10,801 bases of DNA. Origin: JALNZF01 sp049793155. GTDB lineage: Bacteria; Nitrospirota; UBA9217. Shown here piece by piece: positions 6,322 to 10,801 of the stretch. The position numbers were made by a program, and so were the translations under genes. A model generated the notes under the pieces. The model was not told the origin of the DNA, did not search any database, and saw only the letters and a list, made by a program, of their open reading frames with translations. How positions within the stretch are numbered: the stretch's first letter is position 1; every line of letters starts with the position of its first letter. Where the stretch lies: NCBI GenBank assembly GCA_049793155.1, contig JBARBN010000070.1, positions 1-10,801 of the forward strand. The letters run 5' to 3'.

Positions 6322-6819
6322 CTACAGCCCTGCCTTCTTCTTCGTATATGCCATCAGCCCGCCGGCGGCAATAAGCTCCTGCATAAAGGGCGGCACCGGT
6401 GTAACCGCGAATGTTTTATTCGACGTAAGATTGCGGATCACGCCGGCATCCGCATCCACCTCGACCTGGTCACCCTCTTTGATGCCGTCGACGGCCTGGG
6501 CGCTCTCGAAGATCGGCAGCCCCATATTGAAGCAATTCCGGTAAAAGATCCGCGCGAAGCTCTTTGCCACTACGCAGGACACGCCTGCAGCCTTGATGGC
6601 GATCGGCGCATGCTCGCGGGACGACCCGCACCCGAAGTTCTTCTCCGCAACGATGATATCACCGCGCTTCATCTTCTTCACGAGGTCGGGGTTCGTCGAG
6701 TCCTCCATGAGGTGCTTCGCCAGTTCCTCGGGATCGGACGTATTCAGATACCGGGCCGGGACGATCGCATCCGTGTCAACATCCGCGCCGAATTTCCATG
6801 CATTACCTTTGAATTTCAT
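6322..6819 (-). CDS. leuD: 3-isopropylmalate dehydratase, small subunit
   Basis: The swivel-domain subunit of isopropylmalate isomerase, which works with LeuC to convert 2-isopropylmalate to 3-isopropylmalate. From ATG 6819 it has 165 residues, the short archaeal-type length (the E. coli protein is about 200). Seen: GADVDTDAIVPARYLN near the N-terminus, FGCGSSREHAPIAIKAAG at about 62-79 (substrate-binding loop), and SFARIFYRNCFNMGLP after it. The open frame could begin at TTG 6831, but GGGGAG sits six bases before ATG 6819 and MKFKGNAWKFG is the normal start of such proteins. It lies downstream of leuC after a 130-base spacer rich in repeats. Confidence 0.96.
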   Translation of the reverse strand: MKFKGNAWKFGADVDTDAIVPARYLNTSDPEELAKHLMEDSTNPDLVKKMKRGDIIVAEKNFGCGSSREHAPIAIKAAGVSCVVAKSFARIFYRNCFNMGLPIFESAQAVDGIKEGDQVEVDADAGVIRNLTSNKTFAVTPVPPFMQELIAAGGLMAYTKKKAGL

Positions 6820-6838
6820 CTCACTCCCCAATACTTTG

Positions 6839-6949
6839 ACACTGATTTACACTGATTTATATGAAGGTTCATGATTTATCAGTGCCTATCATAGCCTTTA
6901 TCCGTGTCCATCCGTGTCTAAAAAAAGTTTTTTCCGTGTCTCTGTGGCT
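6839..6949. repeat. Mixed 10-base and 8-base repeats with hairpin between leuC and leuD
   Basis: ACACTGATTT occurs twice in tandem (6839-6858). ACTGAT at 6851-6856 pairs with ATCAGT at 6878-6883, and inside that ATGAA (6861-6865) pairs with TTCAT (6868-6872) over a GG turn, giving a compact hairpin. TCCGTGTCCA and TCCGTGTCTA follow in tandem (6901-6920), then an A-run and T-run, then CCGTGTCT CTGTGGCT, a relative of the 8-mer unit between the asd genes. The array starts right after the leuC stop codon. Confidence 0.78.
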
Positions 6950-8212
6950 TTACTTCAATTCTTCCGGTCTCCCGATCCTGCCAAGCACCGCCGATGCGGC
7001 CGCGATCGCCGGATTGGAGAGATAGACCTCGCTCTTGGGGTGCCCCATCCTGCCGACAAAGTTCCGGTTCGTGGTGGAGATGGAGCGTTCACCCGAGGCA
7101 AGGATACCCATGTGGCCGCCAAGGCAGGGACCGCAGGTCGGCGTGCTGAATACCGCACCCGCATCGATGAAAACGTCCACGAGTCCCTCCTTGATGGATT
7201 GTTTATATACTGCCTGGGTCGCAGGGATCACGATCATGCGTACGTAGGGATGAACCTTGTGCCCTTTGATGACCCTGGCCGCCTCTCGAATGTCCTCGAT
7301 CCGGCCATTCGTGCAGGAACCGACCACGGACTGATCGATATTGATGGCCGCAAGCTGGCTCACCGGTTTCACGTTCTCGGGAAGATGCGGGCAGGCGATC
7401 TGCGGCTCCATGCCGGTCAGTTCGTATTCGCGAATTTCCACATAGCTCGCTTTCTTGTCGCTCTTGAAGAACTTATATTTCCGCCGGGCGCGCTTCGCCA
7501 CATACTTCTCGGTAATTTCATCCGGTTCGATGATGCCGTTCTTGCCTCCGGCCTCGATGGCCATATTGCAGATCGTCAAACGACCGCTCATCGGGAGTTT
7601 CTTGATCGCTTCGCCGGTAAACTCCATGGCACGGTAAAGGGCGCCGTCCACACCGATGTCGCCGATGGTGCGGAGAATAATGTCCTTGCCGCCTACCCAC
7701 CTGCCAAGCTTGCCCGTATAGACGAACTTCATGCTCTCTGGCACTTTGAACCAGGCCTCGCCGGTGATCATGGCCGCTGCCACGTCGGTGCTGCCCACGC
7801 CGGTCGAAAACGCGCCCAGTCCGCCGTAGGTGCAGGTATGGCTGTCGGCGCCGATGATCACGTCGCCGGGAACCACGATGCCCTGCTCCGGAAGGAGCGC
7901 ATGCTCGATGCCCATCCTGCCTACCTCAAAATAGAGCGAGAGACCATGCTCACGCGAGAATTGCCTGAGCATGCTGCATTGTTCAGCGGATGCAATGTCC
8001 TTGTTCGGCGCAAAGTGATCGGGTATGAGCGCGATACGATCGGGATCGAAGACCTTCTTCGCTCCGGCGGCGCGGAACTCCTTGATCGCGATCGGGGCAG
8101 TGATGTCGTTCGCGAGCACCAGATCCAGCTTCGCATTGATCAATTCGCCGGGGCTGACTTCTTTTTTGCCGCAGTGAGCGGCCAATATCTTTTCGGTAAT
8201 GGTCATTGGCAT
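6950..8212 (-). CDS. leuC: 3-isopropylmalate dehydratase, large subunit
   Basis: Aconitase-superfamily subunit carrying the 4Fe-4S cluster of isopropylmalate isomerase. The protein has 420 residues, the short archaeal-type LeuC that pairs with short LeuD (E. coli LeuC is about 466). The cluster ligands are visible: Cys300 in VGSCTNGR and Cys360/Cys363 in PTCGPCLGGH. Other family marks are GADSHTCTYGGLGAFSTGVGSTD at 121-143 and TNRNFVGRMG at 381-390. The start is ATG 8212 or ATG 8206 two codons later. Neither has a Shine-Dalgarno, and a promoter-like pair ends 8 bases upstream, so the mRNA may be leaderless. It is the first gene of the leu-asd block and likely starts an operon with leuD, the small ORF, leuB and the asd genes. 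No leucine-rich leader peptide or T-box was seen upstream. Confidence 0.96.
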   Translation of the reverse strand: MPMTITEKILAAHCGKKEVSPGELINAKLDLVLANDITAPIAIKEFRAAGAKKVFDPDRIALIPDHFAPNKDIASAEQCSMLRQFSREHGLSLYFEVGRMGIEHALLPEQGIVVPGDVIIGADSHTCTYGGLGAFSTGVGSTDVAAAMITGEAWFKVPESMKFVYTGKLGRWVGGKDIILRTIGDIGVDGALYRAMEFTGEAIKKLPMSGRLTICNMAIEAGGKNGIIEPDEITEKYVAKRARRKYKFFKSDKKASYVEIREYELTGMEPQIACPHLPENVKPVSQLAAINIDQSVVGSCTNGRIEDIREAARVIKGHKVHPYVRMIVIPATQAVYKQSIKEGLVDVFIDAGAVFSTPTCGPCLGGHMGILASGERSISTTNRNFVGRMGHPKSEVYLSNPAIAAASAVLGRIGRPEELK

Positions 8213-8220
8213 AGTGTGTG

Positions 8221-8249
8221 AATATACAATATCTTAGAATTCGTTGCAA
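8221..8249 (-). promoter_or_regulatory. Sigma70-type promoter for leuC, leaderless geometry
   Basis: On the minus strand TTGCAA (8249-8244; four of six to TTGACA) is followed by a 17-base spacer and TATATT (8226-8221; five of six to TATAAT). Eight bases, CACACACT, separate the -10 from ATG 8212, so the transcript would begin at or just before the start codon. Just upstream lie an A8 run (T8 on the plus strand, 8251-8258) and a C8 run (8272-8279), which could act as an A-rich upstream element. Confidence 0.55.
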
Positions 8250-8373
8250 CTTTTTTTTCTGAGGTTTTTCAGGGGGGGGAAGCGTGAAAGAGCGCGAGAT
8301 GCCGTTGTTTATTTGCCGAATATCTCCTGCGGGAGAGAACAATTGAGAGGGGGGATTATCGCTGAGTTTACAT

Positions 8374-8613
8374 CTATTGTTGCCCTTTTAGCTTTTTGAC
8401 TTCCTGGGACGCGTCCAATAAGCCGGCGGATAAGGCATTGACAGTGGTTTTGATCTCGACGATATCATTCTTCATGTCCGTAATATCGTCTTCCAGTCCG
8501 TATATTTTCCCCTCGATTCGGTTCTGTCCGTCTCGCAGTTCCGAAAACGATTTTGAATGCGAATCGAGTGTTCCTTTTATTTCCATCAGAGCATTTATTA
8601 TTCGTTCTTCCAC
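8374..8613 (-). CDS. Small coiled-coil protein, function unknown
   Basis: A 79-residue, highly charged protein that is almost entirely one predicted coiled coil, with hydrophobic residues at heptad-like spacing from IINALMEIKG through ELRDGQNRIEGKIYGLEDDI to VEIKTTVNALSAGLL. It has no cysteines, signal peptide or membrane helix. The open frame extends upstream to ATG 8634 and TTG 8652, but GTG 8613 is the better start: a perfect AAAGGAGG sits four bases before it, and the upstream ATG would place that Shine-Dalgarno inside the gene. I do not recognise a named family; such proteins are common as short ORFs near mobile or regulatory genes and may act as oligomeric partners. It lies 161 bases upstream of leuC on the same strand and is probably a separate unit, since leuC seems to have its own promoter. 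Confidence 0.72.
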   Translation of the reverse strand: MEERIINALMEIKGTLDSHSKSFSELRDGQNRIEGKIYGLEDDITDMKNDIVEIKTTVNALSAGLLDASQEVKKLKGQQ

Positions 8614-8808
8614 GCGGCCTCCTTTGCTTCTCATAAAAAATCCGTCAAGCAATATTATGAGCAGGATTAGTGATCATTATAGTAAACGGTTCGTGATGAA
8701 TCAACGAAAATCAGCTCAACATATATTAGGCCGGAACAAGCATCGCAACGAACGGGAAACGGCCCTTCAGCGGCATAACATCCGTCCCCAAGTCGCCCCT
8801 TCAGAAAG

Positions 8809-9366
8809 CTATTGATCCCGCCCGATCTGCCTCATCTTTGGAAAACGCCGCTCGATGTTCTGCATCAAGGCCAGGGCATCTGCGGGAGAAAAAGTGTCTC
8901 CGATGCACTCGGCGCCGAAGAGTGGATTGAACCTTCCTTTGAGTTTGTCGTCAATCACAAACGCGCCCCATGAAGCCGGGAGCCTGGGTTCGTCTTTCTT
9001 GAAGAAGAAGTAATTGCCGTGAGACGCTGCATTGCGAAGGTGACGAAAGACCTCAAACGCGGGCGATTGATCGTTGTGAGCTTCGGCCACAGAGTAGGCG
9101 GTGTTGAGAAGCATGCAGCAAAGCGACTTCATCACTGCATCTGCCGAAACTTCTCCGGACTCGCAAAGTGCGTGAACCTGCCCCAAATCTATGGCCAGGT
9201 CGGGCCTGACCTTGCCGCGATACCAGGTGTTCTTGTCGGGACCAGGAGAAAACGGGTTTTCCTTTTCGAAAACGGGCCCCATTCCCACGGTTGCCGCGAG
9301 GAATGCCATGACTATTTCGAAGAACGGACTGTCTTGTGTAAAAATGAGTGTGGGTGGCTTATTCAT
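8809..9366 (-). CDS. HEPN-like hypothetical protein with R-x4-H motif
   Basis: A 185-residue soluble protein with no clear signal peptide. The central helical part ends in FEVFRHLRNAASHGNYFFF (residues 105-122). RNAASH (111-116) fits the R-x4-H signature of HEPN domains, with a polar residue after the Arg, as in many toxin and RNase members. The following PRLPASWGAFVIDDKLKGRFNPLF looks like a beta segment, and the C-terminus (SPADALALMQNIERRF) is helical again. In some HEPN families the motif makes a metal-independent RNase; in others it is structural. No nucleotidyltransferase antitoxin is next to it, so a toxin role is not supported by context. ATG 9366 has only a weak GAGAG upstream. An unrelated helical protein with a chance motif cannot be ruled out. 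Confidence 0.75.
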   Translation of the reverse strand: MNKPPTLIFTQDSPFFEIVMAFLAATVGMGPVFEKENPFSPGPDKNTWYRGKVRPDLAIDLGQVHALCESGEVSADAVMKSLCCMLLNTAYSVAEAHNDQSPAFEVFRHLRNAASHGNYFFFKKDEPRLPASWGAFVIDDKLKGRFNPLFGAECIGDTFSPADALALMQNIERRFPKMRQIGRDQ

Positions 9367-9423
9367 CGTACGCTCTCAGTTACCGACGTGATGCTCATGG
9401 ATTTTCATAGTTGGGTGATTATA

Positions 9424-9442
9424 CAGGATTCAGAGATTCAGG
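9424..9442. repeat. Short CAGGATT-type direct repeat
   Basis: CAGGATT, CAGAGATT and CAGG lie in tandem with a spacing of 7 then 8 bases. It resembles a worn version of the junction repeats further left but has no clear inverted partner. Confidence 0.35.
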
Positions 9443-9459
9443 TAAACCATAAGCGTGAG

Positions 9460-9496
9460 CCGGGACAAGTCGGAGGTGCAAGTACACTTATCCCGG
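9460..9496. repeat. Ten-base stem-loop upstream of the AT-rich ORF
   Basis: CCGGGACAAG (9460-9469) and CTTATCCCGG (9487-9496) form a ten-pair stem with one G-U or mismatch around a 17-base loop. No T-run follows on the plus strand, so a simple terminator is unlikely. A similar CCGGACAAGCCGG string occurs near 5974 before leuB, which suggests a dispersed element. Confidence 0.5.
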
Positions 9497-9542
9497 TTTA
9501 GACACCCTGATGATTTTTAAGTGACCAGACGTCTCGATTTGG

Positions 9543-9551
9543 TGATATACT
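9543..9551 (+). promoter_or_regulatory. Extended -10 promoter for the AT-rich ORF
   Basis: TGATATACT reads as an extended -10 (TGn then TATACT, five of six to TATAAT). No good -35 is seen at the normal distance. A start of transcription near 9558 would give a leader of about 25 bases to the first strong Shine-Dalgarno. Confidence 0.4.
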
Positions 9552-9582
9552 CGTCCCATCTTTAATTTATCGGAGGTCAGAT

Positions 9583-9612
9583 ATGATTGATTCAACTAGA
9601 GATGGGATGTAA
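9583..9612 (+). CDS. Nine-codon leader ORF with strong Shine-Dalgarno
   Basis: GGAGGT at 9572-9577 is five bases before ATG 9583, the best ribosome site in this region. The frame reads MIDSTRDGM and ends in TAA at 9610-9612, two bases before the ATG of the next ORF, which itself has no good Shine-Dalgarno. The next ORF may therefore be translated by re-initiation. It could also be a chance ORF, or the true start of the next gene if a base was lost or gained here. Confidence 0.3.
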   Translation: MIDSTRDGM

Positions 9613-9614
9613 CA

Positions 9615-9959
9615 ATGATGACACCAATAGAAGAAAGAGATAAGGCTTTATCAGTAATTGACCCATTTATGCTCGAAATTTCCCTGGTCTACAGAGAATG
9701 CTATTTATCAGAAGGGAAAGGTGCGCTTCTTGTTTATGCCGATTCTGTAATAAATGGCAACATTCCCGCTGAGGGTGATTACACATCTAAAAACGATGTT
9801 CTTGAAATAATTGATGGCAGTGACTCTAAAGCCAGGCTGGCTGCGCTTTTAAGCACATACGATCCCCATACTGAAGGGCTATTGGTTTTAGTTCCGAGCA
9901 GTAATAATGCGCCATTTTTTGTTACCGTCAAGCTGAAATCGCGGAGCACGGCAGACTGA
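9615..9959 (+). CDS. Hypothetical protein, AT-rich, probably frameshifted near its 3' end
   Basis: A 114-residue ORF I cannot assign to a family. The sequence looks like a genuine small alpha/beta protein: helical DKALSVIDPFMLEISLVYRE at 9-28, then GALLVYADSVINGNIPAEGDY at 36-56, ARLAALLSTYDPHTEGLLVLVP at 73-94, and a strand FFVTVKL at 101-107. After Leu107 it ends quickly as KSRSTAD. If one G is restored after that leucine codon (9933-9935), the reading continues in the -1 frame as EIAEHGRLSARGIITTWMKEL and on to a stop at 10028-10030, giving about 138 residues. Base use is clearly more AT-rich than in the leu-asd genes. The antisense ORF over the same bases is taken to be a shadow. It is on the plus strand between two minus-strand genes. 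Confidence 0.62.
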   Translation: MMTPIEERDKALSVIDPFMLEISLVYRECYLSEGKGALLVYADSVINGNIPAEGDYTSKNDVLEIIDGSDSKARLAALLSTYDPHTEGLLVLVPSSNNAPFFVTVKLKSRSTAD

Positions 9960-10054
9960 GTGCAAGAGGAATAATCACAACTTGGATGAAAGAGCTGAAC
10001 CTGCCGCCCAATGAGGTTATGCACCGTTAGAACCAACATCCCCTAAGTTGTTTT

Positions 10055-10342
10055 CTAAGAGGTTCCCAGCGGCAGTACCAACGCCCCCTTCGTGCGTCCC
10101 TTCTTACCTGGTCCTTTTTTTAACTTATCGGCGGTAATAATTGCTAAATCTTCGATAGTCGATTCTCGTCTGGCAACAATATCAGCTTGATCGCTCGTTG
10201 ACATCTTTTTCAGCTTCTGGATCAACTCACGCGCCTGTTCTATCTGTCCCATGGATTCAGACATAGATTTATTTTGAATCGACAATTTCGTCCCATCAAT
10301 CAAAGAATCTATGGCAACCCTTGTCCGTAAGAAATTTTGCAT
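10055..10342 (-). CDS. Small helical basic protein, function unknown
   Basis: A 95-residue protein, mostly helical and coiled-coil-like (QIEQARELIQKLKKMSTSDQADIVARRESTIEDL, about residues 33-66), with a basic Gly-rich tail GPGKKGRTKG at 77-86 that could bind nucleic acid. I do not recognise a family. AAAAAGGAGG (10356-10365) is a very strong Shine-Dalgarno but lies 13 bases before ATG 10342, longer than usual. An in-frame ATT at 10348-10346 would have an ideal 7-base spacing, so a rare ATT start is possible. A -10-like TACAAT at 10388-10383 gives a leader of about 35 bases; no good -35 was found. It is convergent with the AT-rich ORF. Confidence 0.58.
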   Translation of the reverse strand: MQNFLRTRVAIDSLIDGTKLSIQNKSMSESMGQIEQARELIQKLKKMSTSDQADIVARRESTIEDLAIITADKLKKGPGKKGRTKGALVLPLGTS

Positions 10343-10382
10343 AGTAATACCCGTGCCTCCTTTTTAAAGTGTAGTGCTCTTT

Positions 10383-10388
10383 ATTGTA
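10383..10388 (-). promoter_or_regulatory. Possible -10 element for the small basic protein gene
   Basis: TACAAT on the minus strand matches TATAAT at five of six bases and is followed by a strong Shine-Dalgarno about 18 bases downstream. No convincing -35 lies 16-18 bases upstream. Confidence 0.3.
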
Positions 10389-10518
10389 AGGCATCTTCCT
10401 GATAAAAGCGCGTAAAAAAGAGCGAAGACCAGGATTAAAAACCCTCAGAAGTTCCCAATTCGACGACTCCTGCCGCATCAGGGAAAAGCAGAATTGTTGT
10501 ATGGCTTGAATGATTTTT

Positions 10519-10599
10519 GGGGACGTTGTGTCTGAAGTGGACTTATCTGCTATCCTGATCCGACATACAACGTAAGTCAACCTAGGACACAACGTCCCC
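10519..10599. mobile_element. GGGGACGTTGT palindromic element, 81 bases (REP/MITE-like)
   Basis: The two ends are perfect 14-base inverted repeats: GGGGACGTTGTGTC (10519-10532) and GACACAACGTCCCC (10586-10599). The match resumes inside, with GACTTA (10540-10545) pairing with TAAGTC (10573-10578), so each arm is about 27 bases. The middle is a non-coding core of about 27 bases. I recognise GGGGACGTTGT-type palindromes as dispersed intergenic repeats, often near IS200-like REP-associated tyrosine transposase genes. No transposase is in the window, so this would be a solo, non-autonomous copy. No target duplication was seen. Confidence 0.7.
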
Positions 10600-10801
10600 T
10601 TTGGTTCCTTCATTGTTAATAATCCGGCACGCAGACGTCGGTTTTCGCAAGAAGCGTTCACCCGACCTACCCGTTAAGGCTGGACTCTCTCTGGCAAAGG
10701 GATTTGGGCGTGATCCCCAGCGCATACCGCTAGCCGACTTTGCAGGGATGTTCGCGCCGAACCATCTGAATCACCTGGTCCAGTTTCTGTAAAAAGCTTG
10801 A
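10600..10801. other. Right-edge non-coding stretch, no gene supported
   Basis: Between the palindromic element and the window edge no ORF has a good start, a Shine-Dalgarno and a recognisable product. The longest plus-strand frame (63 codons, ending NHLNHLVQFL) begins inside the repeat flank. The stretch holds one dispersed hairpin (10637-10666) and otherwise unassigned sequence that may be the remnant of a gene continuing beyond the edge. Confidence 0.5.
10637..10666. repeat. TAGGTCGGGT-type dispersed hairpin
   Basis: GTCGG (10637-10641) pairs with CCGAC (10662-10666), and CGC (10646-10648) with GCG (10654-10656). On the minus strand this reads as TAGGTCGGGTGAACGC followed by its complement, the form of a palindromic intergenic repeat known from many proteobacterial genomes. 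Confidence 0.55.

Noticed and set aside
8213..8373. A leucine attenuator, T-box or leader peptide upstream of leuC.
   Set aside because: No run of Leu codons, no T-box motif and no hairpin followed by a T-run on the minus strand; the homopolymer runs are A8 and C8.
8614..8808. Any gene or RNA in the spacer between the coiled-coil and HEPN-like genes.
   Set aside because: The plus-strand frame through it is mostly the shadow of the coiled-coil gene, and no hairpin, tRNA or promoter pair stood out.
9779..10039. An 86-codon ORF antisense to the AT-rich gene.
   Set aside because: The plus-strand frame has a promoter-like site and a more natural protein; the antisense frame looks like its shadow.
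9977..10054. A possible integron attC site after the AT-rich ORF (AACCT ... AGGTT and CAACTT ... AAGTTG inverted pairs, GTTAGAAC).
   Set aside because: The core GTTRRRY box and its complement are not both present, and no second cassette or integrase is seen.
10296..10661. A 121-codon minus-strand ORF across the palindromic element.
   Set aside because: It runs through both arms of the GGGGACGTTGT palindrome, overlaps the start of the 95-residue gene, and has no ribosome site; open by chance.

Overview
The window looks like bacterial chromosome at moderate GC, with a more AT-rich, accessory-looking right end. The protein types fit an anaerobic or facultative respirer of sediment, groundwater or similar habitats: a membrane-anchored decaheme cytochrome c, a DUF362 protein, a short archaeal-type LeuC/LeuD pair and a LeuB of the tartrate-dehydrogenase-like branch. 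Nitrospirota or Desulfobacterota would be reasonable guesses, but this is inference from gene style and cannot be proved from the window.

Layout. Bases 1-1244 (minus strand) carry the N-terminal part of a DUF362 protein and a complete inositol-monophosphatase family gene. A short AT-rich divergent spacer separates these from a plus-strand XRE-type regulator (1338-1595). Then comes a long minus-strand block, read from 8212 down to 1614: leuC, leuD, a small Cys-rich ORF, leuB, an E. coli-type asd, a second asd of the USG-1 type, and the decaheme cytochrome. The leu genes encode the isomerase and dehydrogenase steps of leucine synthesis. The two asd products make aspartate semialdehyde for Lys/DAP, Thr and Met. 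The order leuC-leuD-X-leuB-asd-asd-like recalls the arrangement known in Pseudomonas.

Most junctions in this block hold short-period repeats that begin at, or a few bases beyond, the upstream stop codon and usually form inverted pairs. Each junction has its own unit: 7-mers after the USG-1 asd and after leuB, 8-mers after the E. coli-type asd and after the small ORF, and mixed 8/10-mers after leuC. This is the most striking non-coding structure in the window.

From about 8370 to the end the content changes to small genes of unknown role: a coiled-coil protein, a HEPN-like protein with an RNAASH motif, an AT-rich 114-codon ORF that looks frameshifted near its 3' end, and a 95-codon basic protein. 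The window ends in two families of dispersed palindromic repeats, a GGGGACGTTGT element and a TAGGTCGGGT hairpin. Two genes, leuC and the XRE regulator, have no Shine-Dalgarno but have promoter-like hexamers whose -10 ends exactly 8 bases before the ATG, which suggests leaderless mRNAs. I did not find a complete new defence or mobile system. The best leads are the junction repeats, the small Cys-rich gene in the leu cluster, the HEPN-like protein and the leaderless promoters.
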